A stretch of DNA of 53,545 nt from Streptosporangiaceae bacterium (GTDB taxonomy: Bacteria > Actinomycetota > Actinomycetes > Streptosporangiales > Streptosporangiaceae): NCBI GenBank assembly GCA_025964715.1, contig JAOPYH010000009.1, positions 1-53,545 of the forward strand, written 5' to 3'. A program made the translations under genes and the position numbers. Under the pieces are notes generated by a model. The model ran no database searches. It worked only from the letters and a program-made list of their open reading frames with translations, and was not told the DNA's origin. Shown here piece by piece: positions 17,222-26,456 of the stretch (position 1 is the first letter of the stretch; each line of letters opens with the position of its first letter).

Positions 17222-19336
17222 TCAGCGGTGGTGGAGCTCTCCGGGCCAGCCGGCGGCCGGGATCTCCTCGCGCGGCTCCAGCCCGGGGACGAGCTGCTCA
17301 CACCACACCACCTTGCCGGCGGCCGTACGCCGGCTGCCCCAGCGGTGGGCCATCTGGCTGACGATCACCAGACCCCGGCCGTTCTCGTCGTCGTCGGCCG
17401 CGTGCCGGAGCCGGGGCAGCGCCGCGGAGTGGTCCAGCACCTCGCACACGAGCGTGCGTTCAAGCAGCAGCCGCAGCTCGATGGGGCCATCCCCGGCGTA
17501 ATGCAGGGCGTTGGTGATCATCTCGGAGGCGAGCAGCTCCGTGGAGTAGGACAGCTCGTCGAGTCCCCACTGGGCGAGCTGGTTTCGGACGAGTCCACGG
17601 GCCCGCCGGACCGCCGCCGGCTTGACGGGAAGTGTCCAGGAGATCCACCGGTCGGGGTCGAGGCGGCGCAGCCGGGCGATCAGGAGCGCGATGTCGTCAC
17701 GGTGGTGGTCTCCGTAGACCCCGTCGAGTGTGGCCTTGGCGAGATCCTCCAACGGCCGGGTGGTCGCGTCGGCGACGAAGATGCCGCGCAGCCGGGCAAG
17801 CCCGTCATCGATGTCGCGCCCCCGGCTCTCCACCAGCCCATCGGTGTAGATCACAAAGAGGCTGCCGTCCTCGACGGTGAACTCGCGGCTTTCGATGGCC
17901 GCCCCGCCGGACACGCCGAGCGGCGGCGCCGGCGGGACCTCGAGGAGCTCGTTCGAGCCGTCCGGCCGGGCCAGCAGAGGCGGCAGGTGTCCTGCCGAGG
18001 CGATCTCCAGGGTGCCACTGGTCGCGTCGTAGACGGCGTAGACGCAGGTGGCGAAGTGCGGCTCCTGCTCGCCCAGCTCGACCATCAGCTCATGCATCAC
18101 GTGCAGCGCCTCGGCCGGCGGGAGCTCGAGGTTGGCGAGCGTGTGCAGGGCGGTGCGCAGCCGCCCCATCGTGACGGCCGCCCGGACGCCGTGCCCGGCG
18201 ACGTCTCCCACGATGAGGGCGACTCGGGCGCCGGGGAGGGCGATGGACTCGTACCAGTCCCCGCCCACCTCGATCAGCTTGCTGCCGGGCAGATAGCGGT
18301 GCCGGACCTCCACCGAGGACGGCGCGGACAGGCGGTTCGGCAGCAGGCTGCGCTGCAGCGCCAGGGCCGTGGCCCGCTCGCGGCTGAACCGCCGGGCGTG
18401 GTCGATCACGATCGCGGCACGGGCGGCGAACTCCATGCCCATCTCTACGTCGTAGGCGTCGAAGCGCCGGTAGCCCGGCACGCGCGTGCAGACGATGAGG
18501 CCCAGGAGGGTGTCCCGGGCGATCAGCGGCAGCAGCACCATCGAGACGTCGGTCAGCAGCTGCGCGACCGGCCGTCGCCGCCAGACCTTGGCGATCTTGC
18601 CCGCCGACTGGGCGTCGACCTGCGGCAGGTGGACGGGCTCGCCGGTCTCCAGGCACTTGGCGTAGGGAGTCCCGGCCGGATAGACGAGGACCTCGCCGGT
18701 AGGAAAGGTGGAGGGCCAGATCGGGTCGTCGTCTTCGCCGTCGGTGAGCGCCAGCCGCCGGAGGACGGCCGAGCCATTCGTGGCGTCGCCGTGGACCTCG
18801 TCGGCCGCCATGAGGCTCTCCAGCACCAGCACCTCGGCGATGTTGCAGAAATGGGGTGCGATGACGTCTACGAGGCCCCGGGCCGTCTGGTCCATGTCCA
18901 GGGACGCGCCGATCCGGCCCAGCGGGTCGTCCAGCAGTGCGCGGCGCATCTGCGCCGCATCCTGGAACGGAGCCGTCGGAGGCAGTGCGACGCGAATGTG
19001 CAGGAGACCGCTCAGCCCGTCGCCCTCGGCGACCATGGGCTGGGCCGTGACAACGGCCTCGGTGACCCCGCCGTTCTGGCCCTTGACCTGCAGGACGGCG
19101 GTGCGCTCCTGTCCGGCGCGGATCCCGTCGAGCAGTGACTCGAGCTGCGGGCCGGCCTCGGCCATCACCTCGGTGGCCCGCACTCCGAGCAGATCTTTGG
19201 GCTCACGTCCGAGAACGCTTGCGGCATTCTGTCCGCATTGCACTATTTGCCCGGAATTATTGAGACCGAGAACGAGAGTCCGGGACGCCGAATCGGCGGG
19301 GGGCGCTTTGACTTTTCGCGCCATGACGGATCTCAC
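17222..19336 (-). CDS. PAS-GAF-SpoIIE phosphatase-HATPase regulator
   Basis: This multidomain cytosolic regulator (704 residues from GTG 19336) combines four modules. A PAS-like sensor covers about residues 20-110 (LVLGLNNSGQIVQCGQNAASVLG), and a GAF domain about 150-330. A PP2C-type SpoIIE serine phosphatase covers about 349-560 (VGGDWYE, VGDVAGHGVRAAV, YTDGLVESRGRDIDDG). A C-terminal anti-sigma-kinase-like HATPase covers about 570-690 (ELLASEMITNALHYA). Such actinobacterial proteins usually control anti-anti-sigma factors by phosphorylation and dephosphorylation; the partner is not encoded in the window. GTG 19336 is favoured by AGGAG eight bases upstream, while ATG 19324 (MARKVK) is the alternative. 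It stands alone, convergent with nadE. Confidence 0.88.
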   Translation of the reverse strand: MRSVMARKVKAPPADSASRTLVLGLNNSGQIVQCGQNAASVLGREPKDLLGVRATEVMAEAGPQLESLLDGIRAGQERTAVLQVKGQNGGVTEAVVTAQPMVAEGDGLSGLLHIRVALPPTAPFQDAAQMRRALLDDPLGRIGASLDMDQTARGLVDVIAPHFCNIAEVLVLESLMAADEVHGDATNGSAVLRRLALTDGEDDDPIWPSTFPTGEVLVYPAGTPYAKCLETGEPVHLPQVDAQSAGKIAKVWRRRPVAQLLTDVSMVLLPLIARDTLLGLIVCTRVPGYRRFDAYDVEMGMEFAARAAIVIDHARRFSRERATALALQRSLLPNRLSAPSSVEVRHRYLPGSKLIEVGGDWYESIALPGARVALIVGDVAGHGVRAAVTMGRLRTALHTLANLELPPAEALHVMHELMVELGEQEPHFATCVYAVYDATSGTLEIASAGHLPPLLARPDGSNELLEVPPAPPLGVSGGAAIESREFTVEDGSLFVIYTDGLVESRGRDIDDGLARLRGIFVADATTRPLEDLAKATLDGVYGDHHRDDIALLIARLRRLDPDRWISWTLPVKPAAVRRARGLVRNQLAQWGLDELSYSTELLASEMITNALHYAGDGPIELRLLLERTLVCEVLDHSAALPRLRHAADDDENGRGLVIVSQMAHRWGSRRTAAGKVVWCEQLVPGLEPREEIPAAGWPGELHHR

Positions 19337-19514
19337 GTGTCGCGCTCCTGACGGCCGGCCCTGGGTCCACTCTCTTGCGCCAGTATGCGCTATCACAGGC
19401 TTTAGCGAGGGTGGAGAGCAGATCTATGGTCGTTGGCACCGTATAGCCAACCGGAGAATCCGCAAGCGCCGACAACGCCAAAGGCATAATGCCGGGCGAG
19501 CGGCCGCCGCCGGC

Positions 19515-21095
19515 TCACACCCGCGTCGGCGCGCCCTTCGGGCTCGGGTCGCTCTCCCGCGGCGTCTCCGCGGCCCCTCTGCCGGGCATCCATGTGAACA
19601 CGACGAATGCGCCCGCGAAGGCGATGACGGCGGACACCACGGCCGTGAGGTGCATCGCGTGCACGAAGGCCGTGCGCGCGGGCTCGATGAGCCCCTGCCC
19701 GGCCGCGCCCATCCGCTGTGCGGCGGCCATCGTGGCCCCGATGGACTCTCCGGCCAGGTCCCGCGGCCCCTCGGGAAGCACGGCGAGGTGACCGGACATC
19801 TCACTCCGGTAGGCCGATGACACCACCGAGCCCGACACCGCCACCCCGAAGGCGACCGCCACCTGCCGTGCGGTGTTGATGACCGCCGACCCGGCGCCGG
19901 CCTTCTCCCTGGGCAACGCGGACATGATCGCGTCCATCGCCGGCGGCATCACGTTCGCCATGCCGCAGCCCTGCACGAAGAAGACGCCGACCAGGGCCCA
20001 GCAGGGCGTCGACTCGTTTACGAACTGATAGCCCCCGAGGGCCGTCGTGACGAGCAGCATGCCGGTCGTGCACACCGCCTTGGGACCGAACCGCCGTACC
20101 ATCGCGGCGGCACGCGGGGAGAAGATCAGCTGTGCGGCGGCGAACGGCAGCACCATCGCTCCCGCCTCGAAGGGGGTGAAGCCGCGGACGCTCTGCATGT
20201 AGAACATCGTGAAGAAGAACACGCCGGACGCGGCGAAGAAGGCCAGGCACACGGCTCCCACGGCGGCCGAGAGCCCAGGGTGCCGCAGCAGGCGTACGTC
20301 GAAGGCCGGCTGGTCGATATGGCTCTCGTGCCAGGCGAACGCGGCCAGCGCCGCCACCCCCCCGAGCACCGGGCCGACCACCTCAGGTCCCGTCCAGGAC
20401 GCCCGCTGACCGCCTTCGACGACCCCGTAGGACAGCGCCACCAGGCCGACGACCGACAGCAGCACGCCCGCCGGGTCGAGCCGGCCCGGCCGCGGGTTGC
20501 TGGACTCCGGCACCAGCAAAAGCATCCCCACGATCCCCGCGGTGATGATCGGGACGTTGATCAGGAACACCGAGCCCCACCAGAAGTGACCGAGCAGCAG
20601 ACCTCCCGTGACCGGCCCGATCGCGACGCCCAGCCCCACCGCGCCCGCCCAGATCCCGATGGCCTTGGAGCGCTCATGGGGCTCGAAGACATTGGTGATG
20701 ATGGCGAGCGTCTGCGGCATGATGGCCGCTCCGCCGAGGCCCATGAGCGCACGGGCCCAGACGAGCTGCACAGGGGTACGCGCGTACGCCGACAGCAGCG
20801 AGGCGGCCGCGAACACGGCCATCCCCCCGATCAGGACCCGCTTACGGCCCAGCCGGTCGCCGAGGACGCCGAAGGTGAACAGCAGCCCCGCGAACACGAG
20901 TGTGTAGGCGTTGATGGCCCACTCCAGCTCGCCCTGCGTCGCTCCGAGGCCCTCCCTCGGGTCAGAGATGATTTTGAGCGCGACGTTCAGGACGGTGTTG
21001 TCCAGCACGACCACGAGCAGGCTCACGACCAGAACGCCGAGAGTGCACCAACGGCGGCGCCGGATCTTAGACGTGGAGGGTCCCATTGACTCCAC
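19515..21095 (-). CDS. MFS drug:H+ antiporter, DHA2 (14-TMS) type
   Basis: This 526-residue membrane transporter of the DHA2 family exports small molecules or drugs using the proton gradient. The N-terminus RRRRWCTLGVLVVSLLVVVLDNTVLNVAL contains the family motif D1 (LDxTVxNVAL). Motif A is GVLGDRLGRKRVLIGG and motif C is GLGVAIGPVTGGLLLG. The hydrophobic profile supports 14 helices. The substrate cannot be read from sequence. GTG 21095 is preceded by AAGGAG four bases upstream; ATG 21086 is an alternative start. No TetR or MarR regulator lies beside it, and panB diverges from the other side of the 188-base upstream gap. Confidence 0.88.
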   Translation of the reverse strand: MESMGPSTSKIRRRRWCTLGVLVVSLLVVVLDNTVLNVALKIISDPREGLGATQGELEWAINAYTLVFAGLLFTFGVLGDRLGRKRVLIGGMAVFAAASLLSAYARTPVQLVWARALMGLGGAAIMPQTLAIITNVFEPHERSKAIGIWAGAVGLGVAIGPVTGGLLLGHFWWGSVFLINVPIITAGIVGMLLLVPESSNPRPGRLDPAGVLLSVVGLVALSYGVVEGGQRASWTGPEVVGPVLGGVAALAAFAWHESHIDQPAFDVRLLRHPGLSAAVGAVCLAFFAASGVFFFTMFYMQSVRGFTPFEAGAMVLPFAAAQLIFSPRAAAMVRRFGPKAVCTTGMLLVTTALGGYQFVNESTPCWALVGVFFVQGCGMANVMPPAMDAIMSALPREKAGAGSAVINTARQVAVAFGVAVSGSVVSSAYRSEMSGHLAVLPEGPRDLAGESIGATMAAAQRMGAAGQGLIEPARTAFVHAMHLTAVVSAVIAFAGAFVVFTWMPGRGAAETPRESDPSPKGAPTRV

Positions 21096-21283
21096 GCTGC
21101 TCCTTCGAGCGACAAAGCAGGTTAAATCACGCGTCTTCGTCTCGTAATGGGCGAATCCGACCGTCCCCGGAACGCACCGACATGTAAGGGAGGAATCCCC
21201 GGACTACCGGATGTGTTAGGACCATGGGATCATCGATCCCGTCCGGGGACGCCACCGTGGCGCCTCGAGACTGGAGGTTCTCG

Positions 21284-22186
21284 ATGTCTGCTGTCGGCGC
21301 TTCGAACGCCAAGGCCGGCCCGGCCGGCGCCCCATCCCCCTCTGGCGCCGGCGCGTCAGGCCAGCCCACCGCGCTCTATGGCGGGCGGACCGGCCGCCGG
21401 GTCACCGTGCGGGACATCGCCGCGGCCAAGCAGCGCGGCGAGAAATGGCCCATGCTCACCGCCTATGACGCGCTCACCGCCCGGATCTTCGACGAGGCCG
21501 GGATTCCGGTACTGCTGGTCGGGGACTCCGCCGCCATGGTCGTCTACGGCTACGACTCCACGATCCCGGTGACGGTCGAGGACCTGATGCCGCTGACCGC
21601 GGCCGTGGTGCGCGGCTCCGAGCGGGCCATGGTCGTGGCGGACCTGCCGTTCGGCTCCTACCAGGCCGGCGTGCCCGAGGCCCTGACCACCGCGACGCGC
21701 TTCCTCAAGGAGACCGGAGCGCACGCCGTCAAGCTCGAGGGCGGCCGGCGGATCCTCGCCCAGGTCGAGGCGATGGTCGCCGCGGGCATCCCGGTGATGG
21801 CCCACCTCGGCCTCACCCCGCAGTCGGTGAACGTCTTCGGCGGCTACCGAGTGCAGGGCCGCGGCGAGGCGGGTGAGGAGCTGATCGCCGACGCCAAGGC
21901 CCTCGAGGCGGCAGGCGCCTTCTCCGTCGTCCTGGAGTGCGTGCCCGAGGATCTGGCCGCCCGCGTCACCTCGTCACTGTCCATCCCCACGATCGGCATC
22001 GGAGCGGGCGCCAGGTGCGACGCCCAGGTGCTGGTCTGGCAGGACATGGCCGGGCTGACCCCGCGCACGGCCAAGTTCGTTAAGAAGTACGCCGACGTCG
22101 GTGGCATCCTCACCGAGGCGGCGAAGTCCTACGCCGAGGAGGTCGTCTCCGGCTCCTTCCCGGCCGCCGGGCACTCCTACCACTGA
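21284..22186 (+). CDS. panB: 3-methyl-2-oxobutanoate hydroxymethyltransferase
   Basis: PanB transfers a hydroxymethyl group from 5,10-methylene-tetrahydrofolate to 2-oxoisovalerate, the first committed step towards pantothenate and CoA. The 300 residues include [26 protein letters not shown] (Mg2+-binding Asp), [24 protein letters not shown] and GHLGLTPQ-type [16 protein letters not shown]. The catalytic Glu lies in [10 protein letters not shown], and PTIGIGAG is also present. ATG 21284 is chosen over an upstream in-frame ATG at 21224 because TGGAGG lies 7 bases before it. The family also starts only at about [18 protein letters not shown]; the first ~35 Ala/Gly/Pro-rich residues are a species-specific extension. 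panC is not nearby. Confidence 0.94.
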   Translation: MSAVGASNAKAGPAGAPSPSGAGASGQPTALYGGRTGRRVTVRDIAAAKQRGEKWPMLTAYDALTARIFDEAGIPVLLVGDSAAMVVYGYDSTIPVTVEDLMPLTAAVVRGSERAMVVADLPFGSYQAGVPEALTTATRFLKETGAHAVKLEGGRRILAQVEAMVAAGIPVMAHLGLTPQSVNVFGGYRVQGRGEAGEELIADAKALEAAGAFSVVLECVPEDLAARVTSSLSIPTIGIGAGARCDAQVLVWQDMAGLTPRTAKFVKKYADVGGILTEAAKSYAEEVVSGSFPAAGHSYH

Positions 22187-22205
22187 GAGCTTTCGTCAGC
22201 CCGCG

Positions 22206-22907
22206 TCAGAGGGACTGGCGGATGTCGGTGATGCGCAGGCCGGCGTGCGCTTTGTAGCGGCGGTTGATGGAGATGAGGTTGGCCGTGAGCGCCTCGACCT
22301 GGTGGGCGTTGCGGAGCCGTCCGGCATAGAGCCCTCGCGCACCGGGCAGCCGGCCCGCGAGTGCCTGCACCACGTCGGTCGCCTCACGGTCGTCGCCCAG
22401 AACCAGCACGTCGAGGTCGATCTCCTCGACCTCGGGGTCGAGGAGCAGGACCGCGGACACGTGGTGGAACGCCGCGACGACCCTGCTGCCGGTCAGGACC
22501 GCGGCCGCCTGCTGTGCCGCGCTGCCTTCCTCGACGGCCAGCGGGAAGGCGCCCTGCTTGTCGAAGCCGAGCGGGTTGACGCAGTCGATGACGATCTTGC
22601 CCGCGAGTTCGGAGCGCAGCGACTCGAGTAGGGCCTTGTGCCCCTCCCACGGGACGGCGACGATCACCACGTCGGCCGTGCCGGCCGCCTCGGGGTTCTC
22701 CGCGCCGCGGACGGGCAGGCCCTCACCGAGGCTCTCAGCGGCCTCCTGTGCCCTCTCGGCCCGCCGCGAACCGATGATCACTTGGTGACCGGCGATCGTG
22801 AAGCGCCTCGCCAGGCCTTTGCCCTGGTCTCCGGTGCCGCCGAGGATACCGATCGTCAGCCCCGCGACGTCCGGAAGGTCGTAGGGGGACCGCTGCTGCT
22901 GAGTCAT
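22206..22907 (-). CDS. npdG: NADPH-dependent F420 reductase
   Basis: This enzyme (F420H2:NADP+ oxidoreductase, 233 residues) exchanges hydride between NADP(H) and coenzyme F420 in the cytosol. It begins MTQQQRSPYDLPDVAGLTIGILGGTGDQGKGLARRF, with the glycine-rich dinucleotide loop. SRRAERAQEAA for the NADP phosphate, VIVAVPWEGH, DCVNPLGFDKQGAFPLAVEEGSAAQQAA and the C-terminal NAHQVEALTANLISINRRYKAHAGLRITDI complete the family pattern. It shows that the organism uses F420, in agreement with the PPOX/F420-type gene at 31876. It converges on panB with a 19-base gap and diverges from the gene at 23026. Confidence 0.92.
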   Translation of the reverse strand: MTQQQRSPYDLPDVAGLTIGILGGTGDQGKGLARRFTIAGHQVIIGSRRAERAQEAAESLGEGLPVRGAENPEAAGTADVVIVAVPWEGHKALLESLRSELAGKIVIDCVNPLGFDKQGAFPLAVEEGSAAQQAAAVLTGSRVVAAFHHVSAVLLLDPEVEEIDLDVLVLGDDREATDVVQALAGRLPGARGLYAGRLRNAHQVEALTANLISINRRYKAHAGLRITDIRQSL

Positions 22908-23025
22908 GGTCCGATCCTGCCAGCATGCCCCTGGTCCTGGTCCGCTGGCCCTTCTCTTGGCCAGGTCTCGGGCACCCGGCCCGAACGGACGCCCCACCGG
23001 GGCGTCGGTGCGGCACCATGGGCGG

Positions 23026-23649
23026 GTGGACGCAAACCAGGTCGCGATGCTCCGGCAGTTGCTCTCGACCACCGGATGGCTGGAGCGGACCGCCGAGTTC
23101 GCGCGCGCCCTCCGCGGCTCGACAAAGGAGCCCGGCGGCCTGTTGCTCATCGGCACTCCGGATGAGGAGCCCTGGCACCTGGCCGCTCACCTCGATGACG
23201 AGAGCCGCCTCAGCGGGGTGCCCGAGCTGACCCCCACACTGGTCCGCTGGCGTCCTCCGCCGGGCGCGCCGCCCCACCTGCGGATCGGGCTGGACCGGCT
23301 CGCCGCCGCCCGGCGGGGCGAGACGCTGTTCGTCGTCGCCGAGGAGGCCGCACCCGTGCCGCTGCTGGAACGCGTGGAGGACGCCCGTAGGACCGGCGCC
23401 GTGATCCTCTCCCTCGACGGCGGCGACCGGGAATTGGCGAGCCTCGCCCACGACACACTCAGCGTGCCGATGGGCGAGGGCTTCGTCACCTTCGACGGTG
23501 CGCAACACCTGGTGAGCGCGGCCGCCGGGGATCCACTGATCCCGCGCCAGGGGCGAGGAAAGCCGCTCGCCGGCGGAAAAGGGGGCAGGGGCCTGCGTGA
23601 GCGGCTGGCGCGCCTCCTCGACTCGGTGAGCGGCCCGACGGCCGACTGA
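23026..23649 (+). CDS. Uncharacterised protein with SIS-like C-terminal half
   Basis: I do not recognise a named family for this 207-residue protein. It is read from GTG 23026; no strong ribosome binding site is visible. It is cytosolic, with no signal or membrane segment. Residues about 95-150 (GETLFVVAEEAAPVPLLERVEDARRTGAVILSLDGGDRELASLAHDTLSVP) resemble the sugar-isomerase (SIS) phosphosugar-binding pattern. There, a strand and a helix of about 20 residues are followed by GA-x-VI-x-L and a LA-x-x-AD-like segment. The usual Ser/Gly loop is missing, so this may be a degenerate SIS fold. The tail is Gly/Lys/Arg-rich. It lies between npdG and a tiny conserved gene next to map. Codon use is typical of the neighbourhood. 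Confidence 0.65.
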   Translation: MDANQVAMLRQLLSTTGWLERTAEFARALRGSTKEPGGLLLIGTPDEEPWHLAAHLDDESRLSGVPELTPTLVRWRPPPGAPPHLRIGLDRLAAARRGETLFVVAEEAAPVPLLERVEDARRTGAVILSLDGGDRELASLAHDTLSVPMGEGFVTFDGAQHLVSAAAGDPLIPRQGRGKPLAGGKGGRGLRERLARLLDSVSGPTAD

Positions 23650-23674
23650 CCGGCGCCACGAGCGGCCTCGGTCG

Positions 23675-23863
23675 TCAGTCGTCGGAGTCGTCCTCGCTGC
23701 GCCACGCCTCGTTGCGCTGCCGGGCCAGCTCAAGGGCACCCGCGGCCGCCTCTTTGGAGTCGTAGGGACCCATCCGGTCCTTGCCCGGACAGCCCGCGCC
23801 GTGCTCCACGCGCATGTGCCGCAGGCAGAACCACCACTGACTGTCGCTGTCGGTCATCTCCAT
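23675..23863 (-). CDS. Small conserved actinobacterial protein of unknown function
   Basis: This protein has 62 residues and begins MEMTDSDSQWWFCLRHMRVEHG. The compact core holds a Trp pair, two Cys (WFCLRH and GAGCPGKDRMGPY) and a helical region (SKEAAAGALELARQRNEAW), ending in an acidic tail. The Cys/His arrangement could bind a metal, but this is a guess. I recall similar short proteins next to map in Streptomyces genomes. The start at ATG 23863 is chosen because GGAG lies 8 bases upstream; the frame is open a little further. It is divergent from map, with 69 bases between the starts. Confidence 0.7.
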   Translation of the reverse strand: MEMTDSDSQWWFCLRHMRVEHGAGCPGKDRMGPYDSKEAAAGALELARQRNEAWRSEDDSDD

Positions 23864-23932
23864 GACTTCGCTCCGATCATCTTCACGCCTGGATAATCCT
23901 GCCCCCGTTCCCGGCAACTAGACTCTCAGGAC

Positions 23933-24781
23933 ATGACGACGCAACTCCGGCCAGGCCACGTTTCCCCCATGCTCAAGGTGCCCGCGAACATCCCGCGACC
24001 GGAGTACGTCGGCAAGAAGCAGCCCCGCATCGGCGAGCCAGAAGTGAAGTCCCCAGAGATCATCGAGCGCATGCGGGTCGCCGGCAGGATCGCCGGTCAG
24101 GCGCTCGAGGAGGTGGGCAAGCACGTCCGGCCGGGCATCACCACCGACGAGCTCGACCGCATCGGGCACGAGTTCCTGCTCGACCACGATGCCTATCCCT
24201 CGTGCCTGGGCTATCGCGGTTACCCCAAATCGCTGTGCACCTCCATCAACGAGGTGATCTGCCACGGCATCCCGGACGACACCGTGCTCAACGACGGCGA
24301 CATCATCAACGTCGACATCACCGCCTTCATCGACGGCGTACACGGTGACACCGACGCGACCTACCTCGTCGGCGACGTCGACCAGGACTCCAGGCTCCTC
24401 GTCGAGCGCACCCACGAGGCCATGATGCGCGGGATCCGCGCCGTCAAGCCCGGCCGGGCCATCAACGTGATCGGCCGGGTGATCGAGTCCTACGCGCGCC
24501 GCTTCGGGTACGGGGTGGTGCGCGACTTCACCGGGCACGGCATCGGCACGACGTTCCACTCCGGGCTCATCGTCCCGCACTACGACGACCCGAACGCGAC
24601 GACCATCATCGATCCGGGCATGACGTTCACCATCGAGCCGATGCTGACCCTCGGCGGCATCGACTACGACATGTGGGCGGACGGCTGGACGGTCCTGACC
24701 AAGGACCGCAAGCGCACCGCACAGTTCGAGCACACCCTCGTCGTGACCGACGACGGCCACGAGATCCTCACGCTGTCCTGA
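23933..24781 (+). CDS. map: Methionine aminopeptidase, type I
   Basis: This enzyme removes the initiator Met from nascent proteins with a dinuclear metal site. The 282 residues contain the metal ligands in order: Asp in [10 protein letters not shown], Asp in [11 protein letters not shown], His in GHGIGTTFH, Glu in FTIEPMLTL and Glu in [12 protein letters not shown]. The N-terminus has the actinobacterial ~40-residue extension with the SH3-binding-like PxxP residues ([16 protein letters not shown]). It therefore corresponds to the MapB/Mtb-MetAP1c type. ATG 23933 stands eight bases after TAGACT (23919-23924), a leaderless-type promoter. Confidence 0.96.
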   Translation: MTTQLRPGHVSPMLKVPANIPRPEYVGKKQPRIGEPEVKSPEIIERMRVAGRIAGQALEEVGKHVRPGITTDELDRIGHEFLLDHDAYPSCLGYRGYPKSLCTSINEVICHGIPDDTVLNDGDIINVDITAFIDGVHGDTDATYLVGDVDQDSRLLVERTHEAMMRGIRAVKPGRAINVIGRVIESYARRFGYGVVRDFTGHGIGTTFHSGLIVPHYDDPNATTIIDPGMTFTIEPMLTLGGIDYDMWADGWTVLTKDRKRTAQFEHTLVVTDDGHEILTLS

Positions 24782-24841
24782 GCGCCGGCCCGCACCCACG
24801 GGCATGAGCAAGACCATCGGATCAGCCCGGAGGTCGTCCTG

Positions 24842-25582
24842 ATGAACCCCCCTGGAGCCCACGCCGGCCGGCCGGGCGACCCGGCCCTGAACCCCGGGCC
24901 GCGCGTCCCGTCGGACGCCATGCCCGCGGGACGTGCGGCGCTGAGCGTGGCCTGGGCGGGCCTGCCGATGCTGACGCTCGGGCTGGCGACGCCGCTCTGT
25001 TTCGCGGCCGCCGCCATCTGGCGGCGGCGGGCGCACCTGTTCCTGGCCACCCTGGCCTATACGGGCATCCTGGTCCTGCAGCTGGCGATACAGCCCGACC
25101 TCAGGGCGGCGGACGCCGCGACGCGAGACCCGGCCGAGACGCTGTTCACCGCCTGCGTCCTCGCCCAGGCCCTGGCGGGCTGCTTCCACGCCTTCCTCGT
25201 GCGGCGCCGGGTCTTCGACCCGCACAGCCTGGACGGCACCGCGGCCAACGAGGCGGCCATCGAATCCGTCCGCAGAAGCCGGCTGCTGCGCCAGAAGGCC
25301 CGCGAGCTGGCCGGCGCAGATGTGGCCCTCGCCCGGGAGCTACGGATCGGCCGACCGGACCTGCCGCGCCGCTATGACGACGGTGGTCTCGTCGACGTCA
25401 ACCGGGCTCCCGCCGGAGTCCTCGCCATTCTGCCCGGCATCACCACGGAGCTCGCCGCGCGGATCGAGCGGGTCCGGGCGGAGACGGGCGGTTTCGTTTC
25501 CGCCGAGGAGCTGTCCGCCCTGGCCGGCCTGCCGCCCGAACTCACCGCCGAACTCGCCGAATACGCCATCTTCCTGCGCTGA
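24842..25582 (+). CDS. Membrane protein with C-terminal helix-hairpin-helix domain
   Basis: The protein has 246 residues. Its N-terminal ~35 are Pro/Gly-rich, followed by membrane segments at about 37-60 (AWAGLPMLTLGLATPLCFAAAAIW) and 65-82 (LFLATLAYTGILVLQLAI). A third weakly hydrophobic stretch lies at about 100-122. The C-terminal third, VDVNRAPAGVLAILPGITTELAARIERVRAETGGFVSAEELSALAGLPPELTAEL, is a ComEA/T2SS-K-like double helix-hairpin-helix. It normally contacts DNA or acts as a protein scaffold. A DNA-uptake role as for ComEA cannot be claimed, because the domain order and missing competence genes differ. CGGAGG lies 8 bases before ATG 24842. It is downstream of map, with a 60-base gap. 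Confidence 0.75.
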   Translation: MNPPGAHAGRPGDPALNPGPRVPSDAMPAGRAALSVAWAGLPMLTLGLATPLCFAAAAIWRRRAHLFLATLAYTGILVLQLAIQPDLRAADAATRDPAETLFTACVLAQALAGCFHAFLVRRRVFDPHSLDGTAANEAAIESVRRSRLLRQKARELAGADVALARELRIGRPDLPRRYDDGGLVDVNRAPAGVLAILPGITTELAARIERVRAETGGFVSAEELSALAGLPPELTAELAEYAIFLR

Positions 25583-25712
25583 TCCGGCGACGGAGTGCGC
25601 ACCTGGATCGCACGTTTTGATCGACTTTGTTGGAGACGCGGCGTGCCGTCCCGAGTACACGGCCATGATCAAATACAGTCCGCCCGTTGCCAACGGAACG
25701 GATGTAAACCTC

Positions 25713-26426
25713 ATGATGGGCTATACCCATGCCCTCAGCGGAACGACGGCATGGCTCGCGGCCGTGCCGCTCGTCACCAGCCAGAGCCTCCTGGGCTCGC
25801 ACGCCGTGGTCCTCTCGCCCACCCAGGTGGCCGCGGGGGCCGTGGTCTGCGCGGGCGCGGCGCTGCTGCCCGACATCGACCACCACGACGGGACGATCGC
25901 CAACACCTACGGCCCGGTGACGCAGGTCCTGTGCAAGGTCGTGGGGAAGATCTCGGGCGGCCACCGGCATGCCACGCACTCTCTGGTGTTCGCCGCCGCC
26001 GCGGGCTATGGGACCGACTGGCTGGCCACACACGCCGTGTACGCATGGTGGGGGGCCCTGTTCTTCATCGTCGGCCTCGGCCTGCGCGGCGTGGGCATCG
26101 GCTTCCAGCAGCGGCACTACGCCACCGGGCTGCTCAACACGCTGCTCGCCGCCGGAATCGTCTATGTCATGCGCGACCTGGACATGCGCTTCGTCGGCTA
26201 TGCCGTCGCGCTCGGCTGCGTCGCGCACCTCATAGGCGACTGCCTGACGCCGCAGGGGTGCCCCGTCCTGTGGCCGGTGCAGACGAGGTTCCAGGCCGGG
26301 ATCCTCAAGCGTACGGGCGGTACGGGCGAGCGCTGGGTGGTCACGCCCATCCTCACCGTGGCCATCGTGATCCTGGCGATCCGCTCGGCCATCGGGGACC
26401 AGGTCACCACCTGGCTGAGAGCCTGA
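25713..26426 (+). CDS. Metal-dependent hydrolase, DUF457/YdjM family, membrane-bound
   Basis: This 237-residue polytopic membrane protein belongs to the DUF457 (LexA-regulated membrane-bound hydrolase YdjM-like) family. Conserved polar motifs are THALSG near the N-terminus, LLPDIDHHDGTIA, GGHRHATHSLVF and HLIGDCLTPQGCPVLWP. These form a His/Asp metal site facing the membrane, as in related phospholipase-type domains. The biochemical role is unknown. ATG 25713 (MMGYTHAL) fits the family; an in-frame ATG at 25665 (MIKYSPP) is possible, and neither has a convincing ribosome binding site. The 130 bases before it contain an AT-richer stretch (TTTTGATCGACTTTG) that could hold the promoter. Confidence 0.83.
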   Translation: MMGYTHALSGTTAWLAAVPLVTSQSLLGSHAVVLSPTQVAAGAVVCAGAALLPDIDHHDGTIANTYGPVTQVLCKVVGKISGGHRHATHSLVFAAAAGYGTDWLATHAVYAWWGALFFIVGLGLRGVGIGFQQRHYATGLLNTLLAAGIVYVMRDLDMRFVGYAVALGCVAHLIGDCLTPQGCPVLWPVQTRFQAGILKRTGGTGERWVVTPILTVAIVILAIRSAIGDQVTTWLRA

Positions 26427-26456
26427 AGGCCCGCTGCCGGCCGTCTCGGCAGCGCG

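Noticed and set aside
17228..19138. 636-codon plus frame opposite the SpoIIE-type regulator
   Set aside because: Antisense shadow; the residues show no domain, while the minus frame has four clear modules.
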